Part shown: piece by piece, positions 47,219 to 60,470 of the stretch
How positions within the stretch are numbered: the stretch's first letter is position 1
Layout of the letters: every line of letters begins with the position of its first letter
Source: Luzula sylvatica
Taxonomy: Eukaryota > Streptophyta > Magnoliopsida > Poales > Juncaceae
Length of the DNA: 64,000 nucleotides
Assembly (NCBI GenBank): GCA_946800325.1
Contig: OX326960.1
Coordinates: 33,447,629-33,511,628 of the forward strand
Reading direction: 5' to 3'
Notes under the pieces: generated by a model
Database searches by the model: none
Told to the model about the DNA's origin: nothing
Seen by the model: the letters and a program-made list of their open reading frames with translations, nothing else
Position numbers and translations under genes: made by a program

Positions 47219-48287
47219 TCACTGTCCTGGCTTTCCTTGCTTGGATTCAATGTCCTGGATTTGTCGCTCCAACTGCATTTCACATAAAAAAAACTCTTCA
47301 ATATTCTTCATCGAATATATCGATAATTACTTCAATGTAATGAAGCAAACAAAAATAATAATTTAGCGAAAAGGAATTATTACATGAAGCATGGCTTGAA
47401 GTTTGTTACGCAGATCATAAAATTCCCATTTGATTGCATCCAATGCCATGATACACCTAAAAACATCAAAATTACATTAATATACTTAAAATGATTTATC
47501 AAGAAATTTTGAAATTATGAAACATGAATCAACAATGTAGGTACCCTTCTTTGTTGTTCTGTTGAACGAAGACACGGAAATCCATGCACGCCAATGTCAC
47601 CCTTTTCGCACCCACACTGTCACAACAAAAAAGACGAGTAAAAAAAAACGCATAAAGTATAAGAAAAAAAAATCAAAAGAAAACTAAACAAGGAGAATTA
47701 TTAGAAATTAATAACCTCGAGCTACTTCCTTTGAATTGGTGGACATACAGATCGAGCTTCGCATAATCCACAGTTGTCTTTTGCCTGTAACAATCGCGAG
47801 TATAAATTATAAATTAATGGAGAATTGAATTTAGGGAATTTGAAATTTTTAATTGTGAATTTTCTTTACAGTAAATTGGTGATTTCAGAGATAATCCTCT
47901 CGGAGTTGTCGCAATACAGAGTGATGATCTCAGCGACGAAATTGGGAGTGGCTTCGTCTTGGCCCACCTCGAGCTGCTGGAAATGCTCATCCAGGTATCC
48001 CTGCAATTTCATTAGAATTCTGTTTGGTTAAAATCCATCCAATTTACTCATCATCTATACTTTGTTCAAAGTGTTAATAGAAATTCTTTGCTGAATTGGG
48101 GAGAAACCCAATTTTGGCAACTTTTACTTTTCGAATATAAAAATTGACCAAAGAAGACGAAATTTGTCCACTAAACATAGGAAAAAAGAACAAAATAGAT
48201 TAACAATAGTAAGATGAGAAGTGGAATTACCATCCCAAACAAGGTATTCATGAGCTCGTCGAGCTGCGCCTTGAGCACCGTCGCCAT
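47219..48287 (-). CDS. Histidine-containing phosphotransfer protein (AHP), 151 aa
   Basis: Phosphorelay intermediate that carries a phosphate from cytokinin-type histidine kinases to response regulators, shuttling between cytosol and nucleus. Exons on the minus strand: 48231-48287, 47870-48000, 47716-47784, 47545-47616, 47384-47456 and 47219-47272, all GT-AG and in phase. An N-terminal helix (MATVLKAQLDELMNTLFG) is followed by GYLDEHFQQLEVGQDEATPN and FVAEIITLYC, the HPt scaffold. The phosphoacceptor is His78 in VHQFKGSSSSVGAKRV, the invariant HPt motif, so this is an active type and not a pseudo-HPt. A helical C-terminus (LQAMLHLERQIQDIESKQ) follows. Length fits the family (about 150). A Dof- or RR-type regulatory site was not sought in detail; the region upstream is AT-rich. 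Confidence 0.95.
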
Positions 48288-50226
48288 TGTTGAAACTCGA
48301 TCAACCAAGGCAGAGTGAGATGTCAAGAGGAGAGAAGAACCCAAGAATAAATAAGTACAAGAGACCCAAATATTTGTGGATCAAATTCTATGGCGAATTG
48401 TGTAACGAGTAAAGATATATGCATCTAAAGTGGGTAAGAAATTAATTATTCAAACTTGTATGCATGTATATGCATTAAATTCAAAGATTTACTCAAAAGA
48501 TATACTTGGATTGTTTCATTTAAAACAAAGATTTACTGAGTTATTACTGAAGTTAATGCTTGTTAATGCATGTTAATGACCACCATATGTTCTTACATTT
48601 TAACCCTCAAGAAAAGTGAAATTGAACAAAAATGTAGGAACTTAAAAAATAGAGGATTTTTTTTTTTTCAAAACCACCCTCAATTGTTATAGTTCTTGAA
48701 AAAAAATCCTTAGAAAGTGGATTGAATTAATGGGAGTTGAAGTCAACATTAATGATATTAAATACTTCTGTTAGATGAATATCATTCATTTTCCATCGTT
48801 AATTTTAACTAACCCACAATATATTAGTACATTTTGAAACACACCTTGGATGTTTGAAATAATAAATAATGTATAATTAACACAATATTATACATATAGT
48901 TACCACATAATTAAATATATATCTAACAATTACTGTATTACAGTATTGGATATATCTACATATTGATATTTGTAACTTTCTCAAAATCGTGTTAATTGTG
49001 ATTTTTTATTGAATTAATGTTATACATTACTTATGCATTAATTTATTGATTTAACTACATATTCAATATTGTATTAACTACATATTAAATATTGTATTAA
49101 ATACATATTAATTATTGGGTTAGTTATGTATTAACTATGTGGTTGGTTTAAGTGGTCATATCATTATTTGTTATATAAATTTATATCTATTTATATATTA
49201 CCTAAGATAATATTCACATTACGCAGCGAGCATGTTAATTATGTCATTAACTGTAATATAAAGTACATATTTGCATGATAATATTGATAATATCATAATT
49301 ATTTGAACTCATTTATCTCTGATTAATGATTATGCATATGTTTTACAATAATAAAAATCATATTTTTTTTAATCAAACAATAACACCTATATTAATGTCA
49401 TTGTATAAAAATATATGAGGTATAACAAAATTTTATGAAGAAACCTAACAACAAATATTATATCATTGTTGTTCACAATATTTCATACAGTGTCAAATAT
49501 ATAAATTATGAATCATACGATATATGTAGTAAGACATTATTAATTATACAGTACTAATAACCTTTTATTGTTTCAAAATGCAATGAAAATTAAACTTAAT
49601 AATGAAAATAATTTAATACATAATAAAATTATTAATTTAGCATAAACATAAATATAAAATATTTTATATCAAATGATTTTTTTTAGATTATATTTTTAAG
49701 AATAACAATACTATTTGATAAGTGTTTATAAATTTAAGAAGTTACTTAGATGGATAATTTTTTTTTATTTATTTCTATATATGCTTTAATTTTTTAATAT
49801 TCAATTTGTTTGATTAAAAACACAAATACAATCAACTTACTATTATATGAGTTTTTTATATTTATAATTATTTAAAAATAAATAATAATATTTAAAATTG
49901 TATTACGTAAACATGTATTTTTTTTACATTGTATTTTCTTACCTAATATTTTTACAAATACAAATTATGGAAAATAGTAAATATGAACTAAGCTAATATG
50001 GATGTCAAAATAAAGAAAAAATTAAAACGAATATATTTGATAGATTTTTTAAATTAAATTTCTAAAAATAATACTAATATGTGTTTCATATTTTATAATA
50101 TTACATATTAAGTAATTAGTATTTTTTATATAAATTATCATCTTCTCTTATATTCAAATTTGATCATGTAATCTTATGTTAAATGATAAACAATTGAACA
50201 CACATAATCTACCATGAAACTAGTTA
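48288..50226. other. AHP promoter side and very AT-rich intergenic DNA
   Basis: No gene is supported. Around 48990-49140, repeated ATTAACTACATATTAAATATTG phrases resemble 51560-51720 on the far side of the hAT element. Confidence 0.45.
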
Positions 50227-50234
50227 ATAATAAT

Positions 50235-51084
50235 CAATGTTTTAAATTGCGATATTGCGGTCCATTGCGGTCGGGTCTTTTTTGCAGCGGATTGCGTTTG
50301 CGGACGCAATTGCGGCGCAATAAACTTATTGCGGACAGTCGTTGCGATATTAAATTATGTAAAAATAATAGTTTGTTTAAATATATTTTTCACAATATTT
50401 TCTTCTAAAAAGGATAAAAAAGTTGATTGTCCAGAAACATTTTCAGTATAAATAAAAGTTGATCATAAAATTTTCATTAAAATGGCAATTATACGGGATC
50501 TTTGGATTTGTATTTTGTTGAAGAATTTTTTGTCGACATCCAAAAATATCAAAACACTATAACTCAAATTTTAAATCGAAACATCAATGAAATACAATGA
50601 AAATTATGAAAGCCATATATTTATAGATGAAAATGACATATTTTAGAACTTATGTATGTTATGAGTATATTTTATCAAATATTTTGATAATAAAACATGG
50701 AAACTAAGTATTAAATAATCTCAAAAATTATGTTATAATGTTTATATTAAATAATTCTCGACGAAATTAATTTAACGTGTGTTTCGTGTTTAATTCAGGG
50801 TAAAAGACAAAATTTCACAAATTCAAGCCCATCATTGCGTTCCTCTCGTCGAGACGAGCGATTTCAATATAAATTTCGTGTAATTTGATGGAAGGATTTG
50901 AAAATTACAACGATTTGAATATTATCCCGCAATTTGTACCCGCAATTACCGCAATTTTCCCGCAATTGCGCCGCAATGGCCGCAATTTTTCGAAAACGCA
51001 ATATACCGCTATATGTTATTGCGAAATTGCGATTCTAAATTTCGGGCCGCAATTTCCGCAATTGCGCCGCAATTTAAAACACTG
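50235..51084. mobile_element. hAT-type non-autonomous transposon (850 bp) with 8-bp target duplication
   Basis: The ends are CAATGTTTTAAATTGCG and, inward from the right, CAGTGTTTTAAATTGCGGCG. ATAATAAT flanks it at 50227-50234 and 51085-51092. Subterminal regions on both sides are filled with GCGGCAATT/AATTGCGCCGC motifs. No transposase. Confidence 0.87.
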
Positions 51085-51092
51085 ATAATAAT

Positions 51093-52198
51093 AATCCACG
51101 TCATTATCGTAGGATGGTGTGGTTTTTTAAGAATGCCTAAAAGTTAAAACATAGTGTAAAATAATGAACTGTTAAATAACTACAAAGAAAATATGATTAT
51201 AAAAAAAAAAGTAAAAAGCCAATGATTAATACAGTATAAATTTTGCCACATATCATAATACGACGGTTGAAATGAATGTGATGTTGTAGCACAAAGAAAG
51301 TACACAAAGTTGGGTCCAAAACACGGATGTGGGTAAATTATTGTTTCAAACAAATTACACCATTTTTGAAAAAATATTATTTATCTAATTATATATTTAT
51401 TATTGTTTTTAGGGAATTATTCTTTATCAAATAAAATTAAATATATATCTAACATGGTAATTAACAAATAATCGTATCCATGTTATATAATTAACCTATA
51501 ATTCACGAGAAAATATAGTTGTTAATTGTAGTATTAACAATACAAAATCTACATATTGGTATATTGTTTTAAGAATGTGTTCGGGAATTATTTAATTATT
51601 TATTTTTATGGGTTAATGATATACATTAGTCATGTATTAATTTATTAAGTTAAATACATTAAATATCGTATTGACTACCAATTAATAATCGTGTTAATTA
51701 TATATTAATTACATATTAAATATAATATTTATTATCTAATTATATAATGTTATTGTTGGAAAGTTAAATCAATGCGGGTAAAGTGCAGGGTAGATTTTGC
51801 GTGGAGCCTAATGGCTATAAAAAAATATAAAAGTATTGGGGATTTAATAAAATCAAATATGAGAAAGTGAGAATATATGGGTCCAAAAAATGTGATGCAT
51901 TTTTCAATATGAACTTCAATCCCATACAAAAATTCAATTCGCTCTACATTAAGTTCTTCAAGAAATCTAAAATAATGCAGAACTTCAGAGATAATTCAGA
52001 AAATGTAGGGGAGTTTTTTATCAATTTCCCAAAAATATACATTGTTATGTTATCAAATACATATTTATTACCCCAATTATCAAATCTCTAAAAAAATTCC
52101 AAACCCACAAGGATTCTCTTATTTGAAAACCAACACAAAATCACACAAGAACAACAAAAATCAATTAAATCCATCATTACAAATCCAAAACCCAAATC
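51093..52198. other. Intergenic sequence downstream of histidinol dehydrogenase
   Basis: AT-rich with no supported gene. The part adjacent to 52198 is the probable 3' UTR of the minus-strand HDH gene. Confidence 0.45.
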
Positions 52199-54843
52199 TC
52201 AAACCGGTACAGTAACCTTGGATTCGATTTCCTGTAATCTAAGCGTAACAGCTCTTTTATGAGCCTCTAATCCTTCCACTTCCGCCATTATAGCAACATA
52301 AGGACCTAATTGCTTAAGTCCCTCTTCCGACAAGGACTGAACCGTAATATATTTCAAAAACGAATTTAATGAAACTCCGCTATACATTCTCGCGTACCCA
52401 TAAGTCGGTAACACGTGATTCGTACCGCTCGCATAGTCTCCTACACTCTCTGGCGTCCATTTCCCCATAAATACCGATCCTATATTCCAAAAAATTAAAA
52501 AAAAAGATATTTACGAATATAATAAAATAATAATATCACATACCTGCATTTTCAATTAACCCCTCCCATTTCTCCGCATTTTCAACATTAATAATTAAAT
52601 GCTCAGGAGCATATAAGTTCGAAAAGGATATGGCCTGTAATAAAATAAAATAAATATATAAATTTTTTGAACATTTAGGGTTTAGGGTTTAAGAAAAATG
52701 GGAACCTCGATCATGTCTCTGGCGAAAACGGTGAAACTATGACTCAACGCTTTGGAAGCAAAATCTCCTCGTGGAAGAGCATCGCATTGTTTTTTTAATT
52801 CATTTTCGATTGCATTTAAATTTATTTCTTCTCCTGATAATACTAATACCACTTGACTGTCTGGACCGTGCTCGGCCTGTAAACGCAGGGCTAATTTTGG
52901 TAATTTATGGGTAATGGAGGGGTTTATGTTGCAATTTTGGTACCTGAGAGAGAAGGTCTGCGGCTACGTGGACGGGATTCGAGGACTTATCTGCGATTAC
53001 TAGAACTTCCGAGGGGCCAGCTGGCATATCGATTGATACCATTGCTTCGCTGTTCTGGATTAAAAACAAAATTTATATTTGGAAGGGTAAATTTGATATA
53101 TGCAATAATGTTGAGAGAGATTGTACTTGTAATATCATTTTTGCAGCTGTGACGTATTGGTTTCCTGGTCCGAATATTTTCTCTGCCTATACGAGAAAAT
53201 AAATAATTTAAACTTTTTTTCTCGCAAAATAAAAAATTCAATAAATTCAATCAAGAACTATAAAAAAAAGATTTTAATTAATTAATCACCTTTGGACACG
53301 ATTGAGTTCCCCAAGCCATGGCTGCAATTGCCTAATCACAAATTCAATTATCACAAAAACAAAATTAATTAATTAATTAATTAAACAATTTTTTTTTGTT
53401 TCTACCTGAGCGCCACCAGCTTTAAGTATGTGGGTCACGCCAGATTTTTTTGCACAGTACAAAACTTCCTACATATTAAATACATAAATAAATATTTTCA
53501 ACTTTATACAAATAAAATGATATAAAATTGGAAAATTTTGAGAGTTGGTACCTTGCAAATGGTACCATCACGACTTGGAGGTGTAGCAAGAACGATAGTT
53601 TTGCACCCAGCAATTTGTGCAGGCTATTTAAAAATAAATCAAATATGATATTATCATTTTTTACAGGGGTATGCATGCAATATATATATGTGAAAGAAAC
53701 AAAAAATGTACCACTGCAAGCATCAAAGCAGTTGAAGGTAGAACTGCTGTACCGCCCGGTACATAAAGCCCAACAGAACCAATTGGTCTCGTGATTCTTT
53801 TGCACTTTACACCCTATAAAAATAAATTATTTACAAATCATTTAACTGCTTATAGAGTGAGAAAATGAAATTTCAAATAAATATAGGGCCTTACCTGCAT
53901 ATTTTCGACAACTTTTTCGGGCACTTTTTGAGCGACATGAAATGCATAGATATTATCATACGCCACATCAAATGATTTCTTTACTTCTGGATCAAGCTAA
54001 ATTCAACAAAAATAAATAAAGTATTAGTTAAATATATAAATGAGTTATAATTTATAAAAGAAGAAAAATTATACCTCTACATCTGGCAAGTCACTGACAA
54101 GTTCCACTATTTTATCTAGAGAGATTTTGTCGAATTTAACAGTATAACTGAAAAATTAAACGAATAAAAAAAAAGTAAACACAAATTTGTTAGTTCAAAA
54201 ATATTTAGATAAAAAAATAAAAAAATATATTTAAAAAGAAATCAGACTCTTTAACTGCATCATCGCCTCTTGTTTTCACATCATCGACAATAGGATTTAC
54301 CTAATTTAAAGTTTCAAATAAATAAAATAATAGATTAGTGTTATTTATATAATATAAATATATTGAGTTTATTTTAATAACAGTACAACATAAAAATATA
54401 AGTAACTTACTGTACTAAAAATCGATGAGAAATCAATTCTTGGCCGAGCTTTGAGGCTGTTAATCTCAGAATCATTTAAATCAGATAATTTGTATGATTT
54501 CATTGCGCATCTAATTTGGGTATTTTTCCAACCTACATAAATGTTGAGTTGCCGTCAAAATTAATTACCCTAAATTGGGCAATTAATAATTATGCATGAA
54601 ACAAAAATTCATAAAAACGGGAGAAGGAAATGAAGGGAAGTTGAGGAAGTTTAAGAATTTAATTTGGAGAATATCGCCCTTAAAAACAGCAAAAAAAGGT
54701 ACTAATTCAAAAGTACCTTTGGAAGAAAACTGGAGGTTTGTTCGGCTTTTAGAAATTAAAAAAGCTCCGAATTTACGAGCATTACGCTTGATTAGAACTT
54801 GGTTGCTCTTTGCAAGAGGAATTGGTATGGCATCCATAAACAT
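52199..54843 (-). CDS. HISN8: Histidinol dehydrogenase, plastid-type, 489 aa
   Basis: Catalyses the last two oxidations of histidine synthesis (L-histidinol to L-histidine, NAD+-dependent, Zn enzyme) in plastids. Fourteen exons on the minus strand: 54717-54843, 54411-54532, 54248-54300, 54075-54147, 53895-53996, 53712-53813, 53552-53623, 53406-53468, 53290-53331, 53127-53186, 52944-53054, 52706-52876, 52544-52634 and 52199-52479, all in phase. The first about 60 residues are basic and Ser-rich, a transit peptide. Then [13 protein letters not shown] opens the mature enzyme. [20 protein letters not shown] (about 172-191), [47 protein letters not shown] (310-317, His/Glu of the active site) and YAPEHLII (374-381) are all intact, as is the C-terminal [15 protein letters not shown] leader exon (from about 55085, donor GTACTATC) and an acceptor just before the ATG imply a 5' UTR intron. 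Confidence 0.96.
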
Positions 54844-55084
54844 AATTGTACCCTACATTACAATTATCAGCACGTACCAGTTGAAACTTACAAATTACCC
54901 AAAACAGTAAACACGATATACCGGTTACTGGTACTGGAATGGACCATACAAAATCAAAATCACAGCTCGAAATTGAATATTTGCGATTTATTGCAAAAGG
55001 AAGAACATGCTTGAGTAAATGGATAGTAAATCATGCAAAAAGGCAAAAATAAACATTGCGTGGCATTAGAGAGAGATGATAGTA

Positions 55085-55135
55085 CCAGGACGGGTTGTCA
55101 GCTCGAGATTTCACTCTTGATGGAAACCCTAGCGC
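55085..55135 (-). promoter_or_regulatory. Probable HDH leader exon with telo-box-like element
   Basis: On the minus strand CCCGTCCTG|GTACTATC is a good donor, paired with an acceptor (TAATGTAG) six to ten bases before the HDH start at 54843. AAACCCTAG on the plus strand at 55124-55132 is a telo-box-like sequence at the likely transcription start. Confidence 0.4.
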
Positions 55136-56161
55136 TTGTGTGTGAGAGGAGAGAGAGTGAGTGCTGCTTTGACTTTCGTGTTGTCTGAAGTTCGGGTCGG
55201 GTAAGAATTCGGTCATTTCGGATCGGGATAAATAATCGGGTACATTTCGGGTCGGGTAAAGTATACGGGTATATTTGGGGCCAGGTTATGATTGATTCAT
55301 TTGGAAAGTCCATACAAATATTACAATGTTGATTGCATTGCATACAAGTAAGTTAGCAGTTAGCACAACTAGGAAACTCCCCAAATCCACAAGATATCCG
55401 AAATTCTCAATGCAGAATATAATGTAGCGAATAAATTAGCTCATGAACTTAATAGAGAGAAATTACTACAATGTAGAAGTAATAATTGGCAGTGCTCAAA
55501 TATTTTTTTATTAAAATATTTCATAATTTCTTTTTGTATTGTAATGTTGTATTTATGATATTTTTTATTTATGATTCAAAATTTATCTTCAATTAAAATT
55601 AAGTTGTTTTTAATTTACTGATAAGTAATCACTTCTTAGATTAATTAATAATAATAAAAAAAAAAATTCTCATTCAAATTAAGTTGTTTTGAAGTTTTCT
55701 CAAAATACTAACAATGTCGGTCATAAGATTTAATAATTTTCTCACATCAAAATTTGTGTTTAATAAGTTTGTATAGAACAATTTCTGTTATTTATTTTGA
55801 ATAATGACTTGTACTGATTTTTTTACAAAATATCAATTTATTGTTCTTCATGTAGCAATAAAAATATATATTACATAATATTCTCTTTTCATCAAAGGTT
55901 TATTTATAATTCTAAAAAATCAACAAATCCCTCTAAAACTTGTTATTTATAGTATTTTTCAAAATCAACTTATTTTTAAGAAAAATCTCACATTTTTATA
56001 AAATATATATTTCAAGTATAAGTTATAATTATGATTGTAAATATAATTATTTAAATTTTGATTGTGATTGTGATTGGTCTACTAACTCTACTTATGACAT
56101 TCATATTTTATCAATGTTAAACAAAAATTCGCGCTAACTTATTAGATTAAAATTATCGAAA
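55136..56161. other. AT-rich intergenic sequence upstream of HDH
   Basis: 55185-55270 repeats the phrase TCGGGTCGGGTA, probably a short transposon remnant. The rest is AT-rich with nothing recognised. Confidence 0.4.
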
Positions 56162-56169
56162 CTTATAAT

Positions 56170-57500
56170 CTATGCTGCACGGATACGGATACGGATAGCG
56201 TATCCGATACGATACGGATACGGGGATACGACAAATTTCAAAAAGTATAGGATACGGGGATACAGATATATATAGTTATTTTTTATTATATTTATGTAAT
56301 ATAATAATATTAAATTAATTAAATGATATAAATACATGACTATTTATAATTTACAAGCTAATGAATCGAACTCATATTTAATATTTTTAAAATAATATTA
56401 AATTCATAAAATGTGAAGACATCAATAGTTCATAAACTGAAATCAGTAAAATACTAACAAAAAACCCAAAACAAGAGATACATATTAATATTATATAACA
56501 AAATGTACTCCTCAAAATATGGATACTGGGAGCTCGAGGAAGGGACAGTAGGTAGAGGAACTTGTTTCGGGGCTGCATTTTTTATCCTAATTTCCGCGTC
56601 AGTTTGCATCTTCTTCATATCCGCAATTTCCTGGGAAGTCACCTTTTCACAAGTTTTAATATCTTGGCCCGATAAACTGAGCAAACGAGCTTTCACTCTA
56701 GGGTAAGAACCAGTAAATTCTTGCAAAATTCACACATCATTCTAGTATTTCCTCCACCCTCTCCCTTTCTCATTTTTTTTGAAATACTTCCAAAGAGGAG
56801 TGGAATCGATCAAACCGCTAGTAGCGGCACTAACACTTGGACTAGATGACTGGTTTTCAGGTTCCATTTCTGTCAATTTCGCAAAAAAAAATCAATTAAA
56901 TGAAAAACTACAAAATAAAAAGTTAGGGTTTATTTTCGAACAATGGTAAATAGAGTAAAAAATAGAGAGAAATAACCACAATAGAAGTTGAATACCTATT
57001 TAGAGTAGAAAAACTATTAAAATTGGAGATTCAAGATTCAAGATTTAAGCCACCCTTTTTTTATCCATCTTCGTTGCTTCACAGTGAAGAACAGGAATAC
57101 AGTGAAGAAGGAAAACTCATTTCTCACCAACATATTAATGAAATCATTCAAAGTTTTTTTACATTGGCTTGGGTTTACTTACGTAAATGTTAAAAAGAAT
57201 TAATAAAATTCTTAAATATTTAAGATTGAAAAAATAATTTGGATAATTGGACTATAATTAATATATGAGATGTCGTAGTGTCGTATCCCAAAAGTGGGCC
57301 GAAGTATTCGTGTCGTATCCACGAAGTATCTCCGAAGTATCCCAACGTATCCTAACGTATCCTGGCCGTTTCCGAAAAAAAAATATTAAAAAATTCGGAT
57401 ACTTCACATGGCGTATCCGATACGTTTCGCACCCATATCCGTATCGGATACGCGTATCCTCATGATACTTCTGCATTTTTGGAGTATCCTCGTAAAATAG
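56170..57500 (-). mobile_element. hAT transposon of the CGGATAC-rich family with a decayed transposase exon (copy b)
   Basis: CTTATAAT flanks it exactly at 56162-56169 and 57501-57508 (8-bp duplication). The ends are CTATGCTGCACGGATACGG and, inward from the right, CTATTTTACGAGGATAC. The minus strand carries a start-like exon at about 56867-56490, opening MEPENQSSSPSVSAATSG and STPLWKYFKKNEK, then CEFC and a following TGSYPRVKARLL, the BED-type zinc finger that opens many plant hAT transposases. At least two frame shifts break it and the catalytic RNase H-like domain is missing. It links the small CGGATAC MITEs (36224, 38817, 5275) to the hAT superfamily. Confidence 0.82.
56454..56867 (-). pseudogene. 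hAT transposase N-terminal (BED zinc-finger) pseudogene fragment
   Basis: The longest open piece is TGSYPRVKARLLSLSGQDIK with KTCEKVTSQEIADMKKMQ after it, the typical BED-domain tail; the preceding WKYFKK and CEFC parts are in other frames because of small indels. It ends in AT-rich sequence without the dimerisation or catalytic regions. Non-functional as a transposase. Confidence 0.65.
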
Positions 57501-57665
57501 CTTATAATACAATATATCCTATTTTTTTATAAATTTAGATCCATAATTTTCAAAATAAATTATGCTATAATCAAATATAAATATTCAAAAAAGTTAGTTT
57601 TTACGTATAATGAATAACTAACCAAAATATTAAAATTTGAACAGAATTCTAGTCAACACAAGGTT

Positions 57666-57831
57666 ACTTTGGGGGTGAGTTTTATTTCGTGTCAACTCGT
57701 TACAGGGATTGACACGGCGATTATAGCCACAATATCAAGGGTTTCTGTGAATCTCTTTTACTTGTTTCTCGTATTGTGGCTTCTTCGACTCGGACCCAAT
57801 TTACTCGTCTCCGCTACAATTTCCTCAGGTA
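57666..57831 (+). promoter_or_regulatory. Candidate 5' UTR exon of the Erv41-like gene
   Basis: GC-richer sequence ending TTTCCTCAG|GTAAATC (57822-57836) has a good donor. An acceptor (ATCGTAACAG, 58111-58120) lies nine bases before the ATG at 58130. The exon start is uncertain. Confidence 0.4.
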
Positions 57832-58129
57832 AATCTAATCAAAATTTACTCTTCCTTAGATCGAATTTGCTCAAATTCATCACAAAATTAGGTCAATTTT
57901 TTGTTGAATTTTTTACTTGGCCGCCAGTATAAGGGTTTGATCTCTCGCTCGTTCGAATCCCGTGTTGTTGCTATTTAAGAAATTATTTGAAGATTTGATA
58001 TTTTTTCGTTTTTTTTCGACTTGGGGTGATTAGACTAAGCTTGTAAGCATCATTATTATGAATTGAATTGATCTTTTTTGTTTATTGCTGTGATGATTTA
58101 TTTTTTTGTTATCGTAACAGATCAAAAAG

Positions 58130-60114
58130 ATGGGAAGATTCCAGGCTTTGAAGAATTTCAATGCATTCCCACATGCAGAAGATCATTTGCTGCAAAAGAC
58201 TTTCTCTGGTGCAGTCGGTACGTAATTTTTTGTACCTGAACTTAATTTCACCTTATTTGGGGCAAATCATGATGATTAAGCAACAATTGAGCTCTCAAAT
58301 AGCCTCAAATTAAACAATAAATTAACATAATAATAAAATTCAATCAATTTTCTCTCTTATCTTCTTTTTTCAGTATCTATTGTTGGTCTAATTATAATGG
58401 CTACTCTATTTATGCATGAACTCCATTATTATCTCACCACTTATACTGTTCACCAGGTACTTCAATATTTCACCATTATCCTTCTAACTTTTTAATTTTC
58501 ATATTAAAATTATTTTAACCATACTTTTTATTTTTATTTTCAGATGTCTGTGGATGTGAACAGAGGACAAACTCTTCCAATTCACATTAACATGACTTTT
58601 CCTGCTTTACCATGTGATGGTTAGTCCTAAATATTAATTCTTAACTTATATATTTATTATATATTATATATTATCAATATTAGGGTTTCGAGTTTTAATT
58701 TATACTAATTATAAATTTTAGTTGTGAGCGTGGATGCAATTGACATGTCTGGAAAGCATGAAGTCGATCTCGATACAAATATTTGGAAGGTAAATATATA
58801 AATAAGATTAAAATTGCACAACTTTGCAATATAATTTTTGTTATTAATTTTTTTGTTAATGTAGCTTCGAATAAGCAAAGACGGTCATATAATCGGTACA
58901 GAATATTTATCGGACTTGGTCGAAAAAGAGCATTCAAATCCCAAACATGGTGCGTTTATTTTCACACCGGCATAATTTCATATATACCCCTGTAAAATAT
59001 TCATTTAATATCATAATATTTCTCTATAAATTGCAAAGATGACCATCATGAAGAGCACGCAGAACAGAAACATGCGATGAACACGGATCACGAGGAGATG
59101 GTCAAGAAAGTCAAGACTTCCATGGAAAATGGTGAAGGCTGCAGGGTAATTTTTCACTCTAGTCCTTGCAAAAATAAAAAATAAAAATTTATAAATTTGA
59201 TTTTGTTATTATTATACAGGTATATGGTGTTTTGGAAGTACAAAGAGTAGCTGGTAACTTTCATATTTCTGTGCATGGATTAAACTACTTTGTTGCGCAA
59301 CAGGTTTTATTTATTTTTAATTTTAAGAAAATTGGAGGTGCTTTTAGTAAGAATATATTTTAAAGTAATGTTTTGTTTTTGTTTATAAGATATTTGAAGG
59401 ATCAAGTCATGTGAATGTGAGTCACGAGATACATGATTTATCGTTTGGACCAAAATACCCTGGAATTCATAATCCTCTTGACGGTAGCTCTAGAATTTTG
59501 CGTGAAGAAAGTGGTACTTTCAAGTATTACATCAAGGTATTAATATTATTGTATCATTTTCATTTTTTTTATTTTGGAGTTCTGTAGGGTTATGCATGAA
59601 ATTTTGTTATTTTTTTGCAGATTGTACCGACAGAGTATAGGTATCTTTCGAAGGAAGTATTGCCTACGAATCAATTCTCCGTGAATGAATATTTCAATCC
59701 CATGAAAACAACAGATAAATCTTGGCCAGGTATTTTTTTAATTTGGATTTTATATTAATTGACAAAAAAAGCAGGGTTAAATTATGACAAATTTATTTTA
59801 TTATTTTAGCGGTGTTTTTTTTGTATGATTTATCGCCAATAACGGTGACAATCAAAGAAGAAAGGCGAAGTTTTCTTCACTTTTTAACTCGTCTCTGCGC
59901 GGTTCTTGGTGGTACTTTTGCAATGACAGGTCCCTCTTTTTTACTTTTAAAATCAGGGCTTAGTTAGGGTTTTAATTTGCCAAAATAATTTCACTGCATT
60001 TTAACACTTCTTTTGAAACAAAATTGAAATTCTGATGCAGGAATGCTCGATAGATGGATGTATCTGATTATCGAGTCCGTTACAAAATATAAGCCCTCGA
60101 GTGTGATGCGGTGA
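58130..60114 (+). CDS. Erv41/ERGIC2-type ER-Golgi vesicle cargo receptor, 346 aa
   Basis: Membrane protein that cycles in COPII/COPI vesicles between ER and Golgi, with an Erv46-type partner, in cargo retrieval. Exons: 58130-58217, 58374-58456, 58544-58619, 58722-58789, 58865-58949, 59039-59145, 59220-59303, 59390-59536, 59621-59729, 59810-59929 and 60041-60114, in phase. The short cytosolic head (MGRFQALKNFNAFPHAEDHL) leads to a membrane span (about 29-46, AVVSIVGLIIMATLF). The lumenal domain has the family motifs LPIHINMTFPALPCDVVSVD, DMSGKHEVDL, GEGCRVYGVLEVQRVAGNFH and ISHEIHDLSFG-like VNVSHEIHDLSFG, followed by YFLYDLSPI-type FFLYDLSPITV. A second span (about 300-323) precedes a short cytosolic tail ending SSVMR. 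A His/Glu-rich loop (DDHHEEHAEQKH) lies near 144-155. Intact. Confidence 0.95.
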
Positions 60115-60470
60115 TTCCATAGGGACTAATTTGAAAAGAATTTAGAGCGAAACGAGAGAGAGAAAAAAAATGACTGATTATTTGGATTCGTTTATTTTGT
60201 AACTTATATGTACTTGTGTTATTTGTTGACTCTGAGGTGAAAAACTTTAGCGCGGTATTATTTATTTCACGTGATAAAAAAACTATATAAAAAACCGTTT
60301 TGTCTTAATTTACGAATATAAATTTAACATGTTTTGTTGAAATTAACGGCAATTCAATTTAAGCGTTCATTGCGGAGCAAATTAAAAATGGAATGAAATC
60401 GGGCCAACGTTTCAAAAATCAAGCCATCACGGCTATAGGCAATAAATAATGTTTCTGATGTCATGATAAG

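Noticed and set aside
57940..57965. CGTTCGAATCCCGT resembling a tRNA B box
   Set aside because: No matching A box, acceptor stem or anticodon arm could be placed, and it lies in the leader intron of the Erv41-like gene.
58960..59030. MITE-like phrase ATTTCATATATACCCCTGTAAAA in an Erv41-like intron
   Set aside because: Only one short arm is present in an 89-bp intron; no inverted partner, so not called an element.
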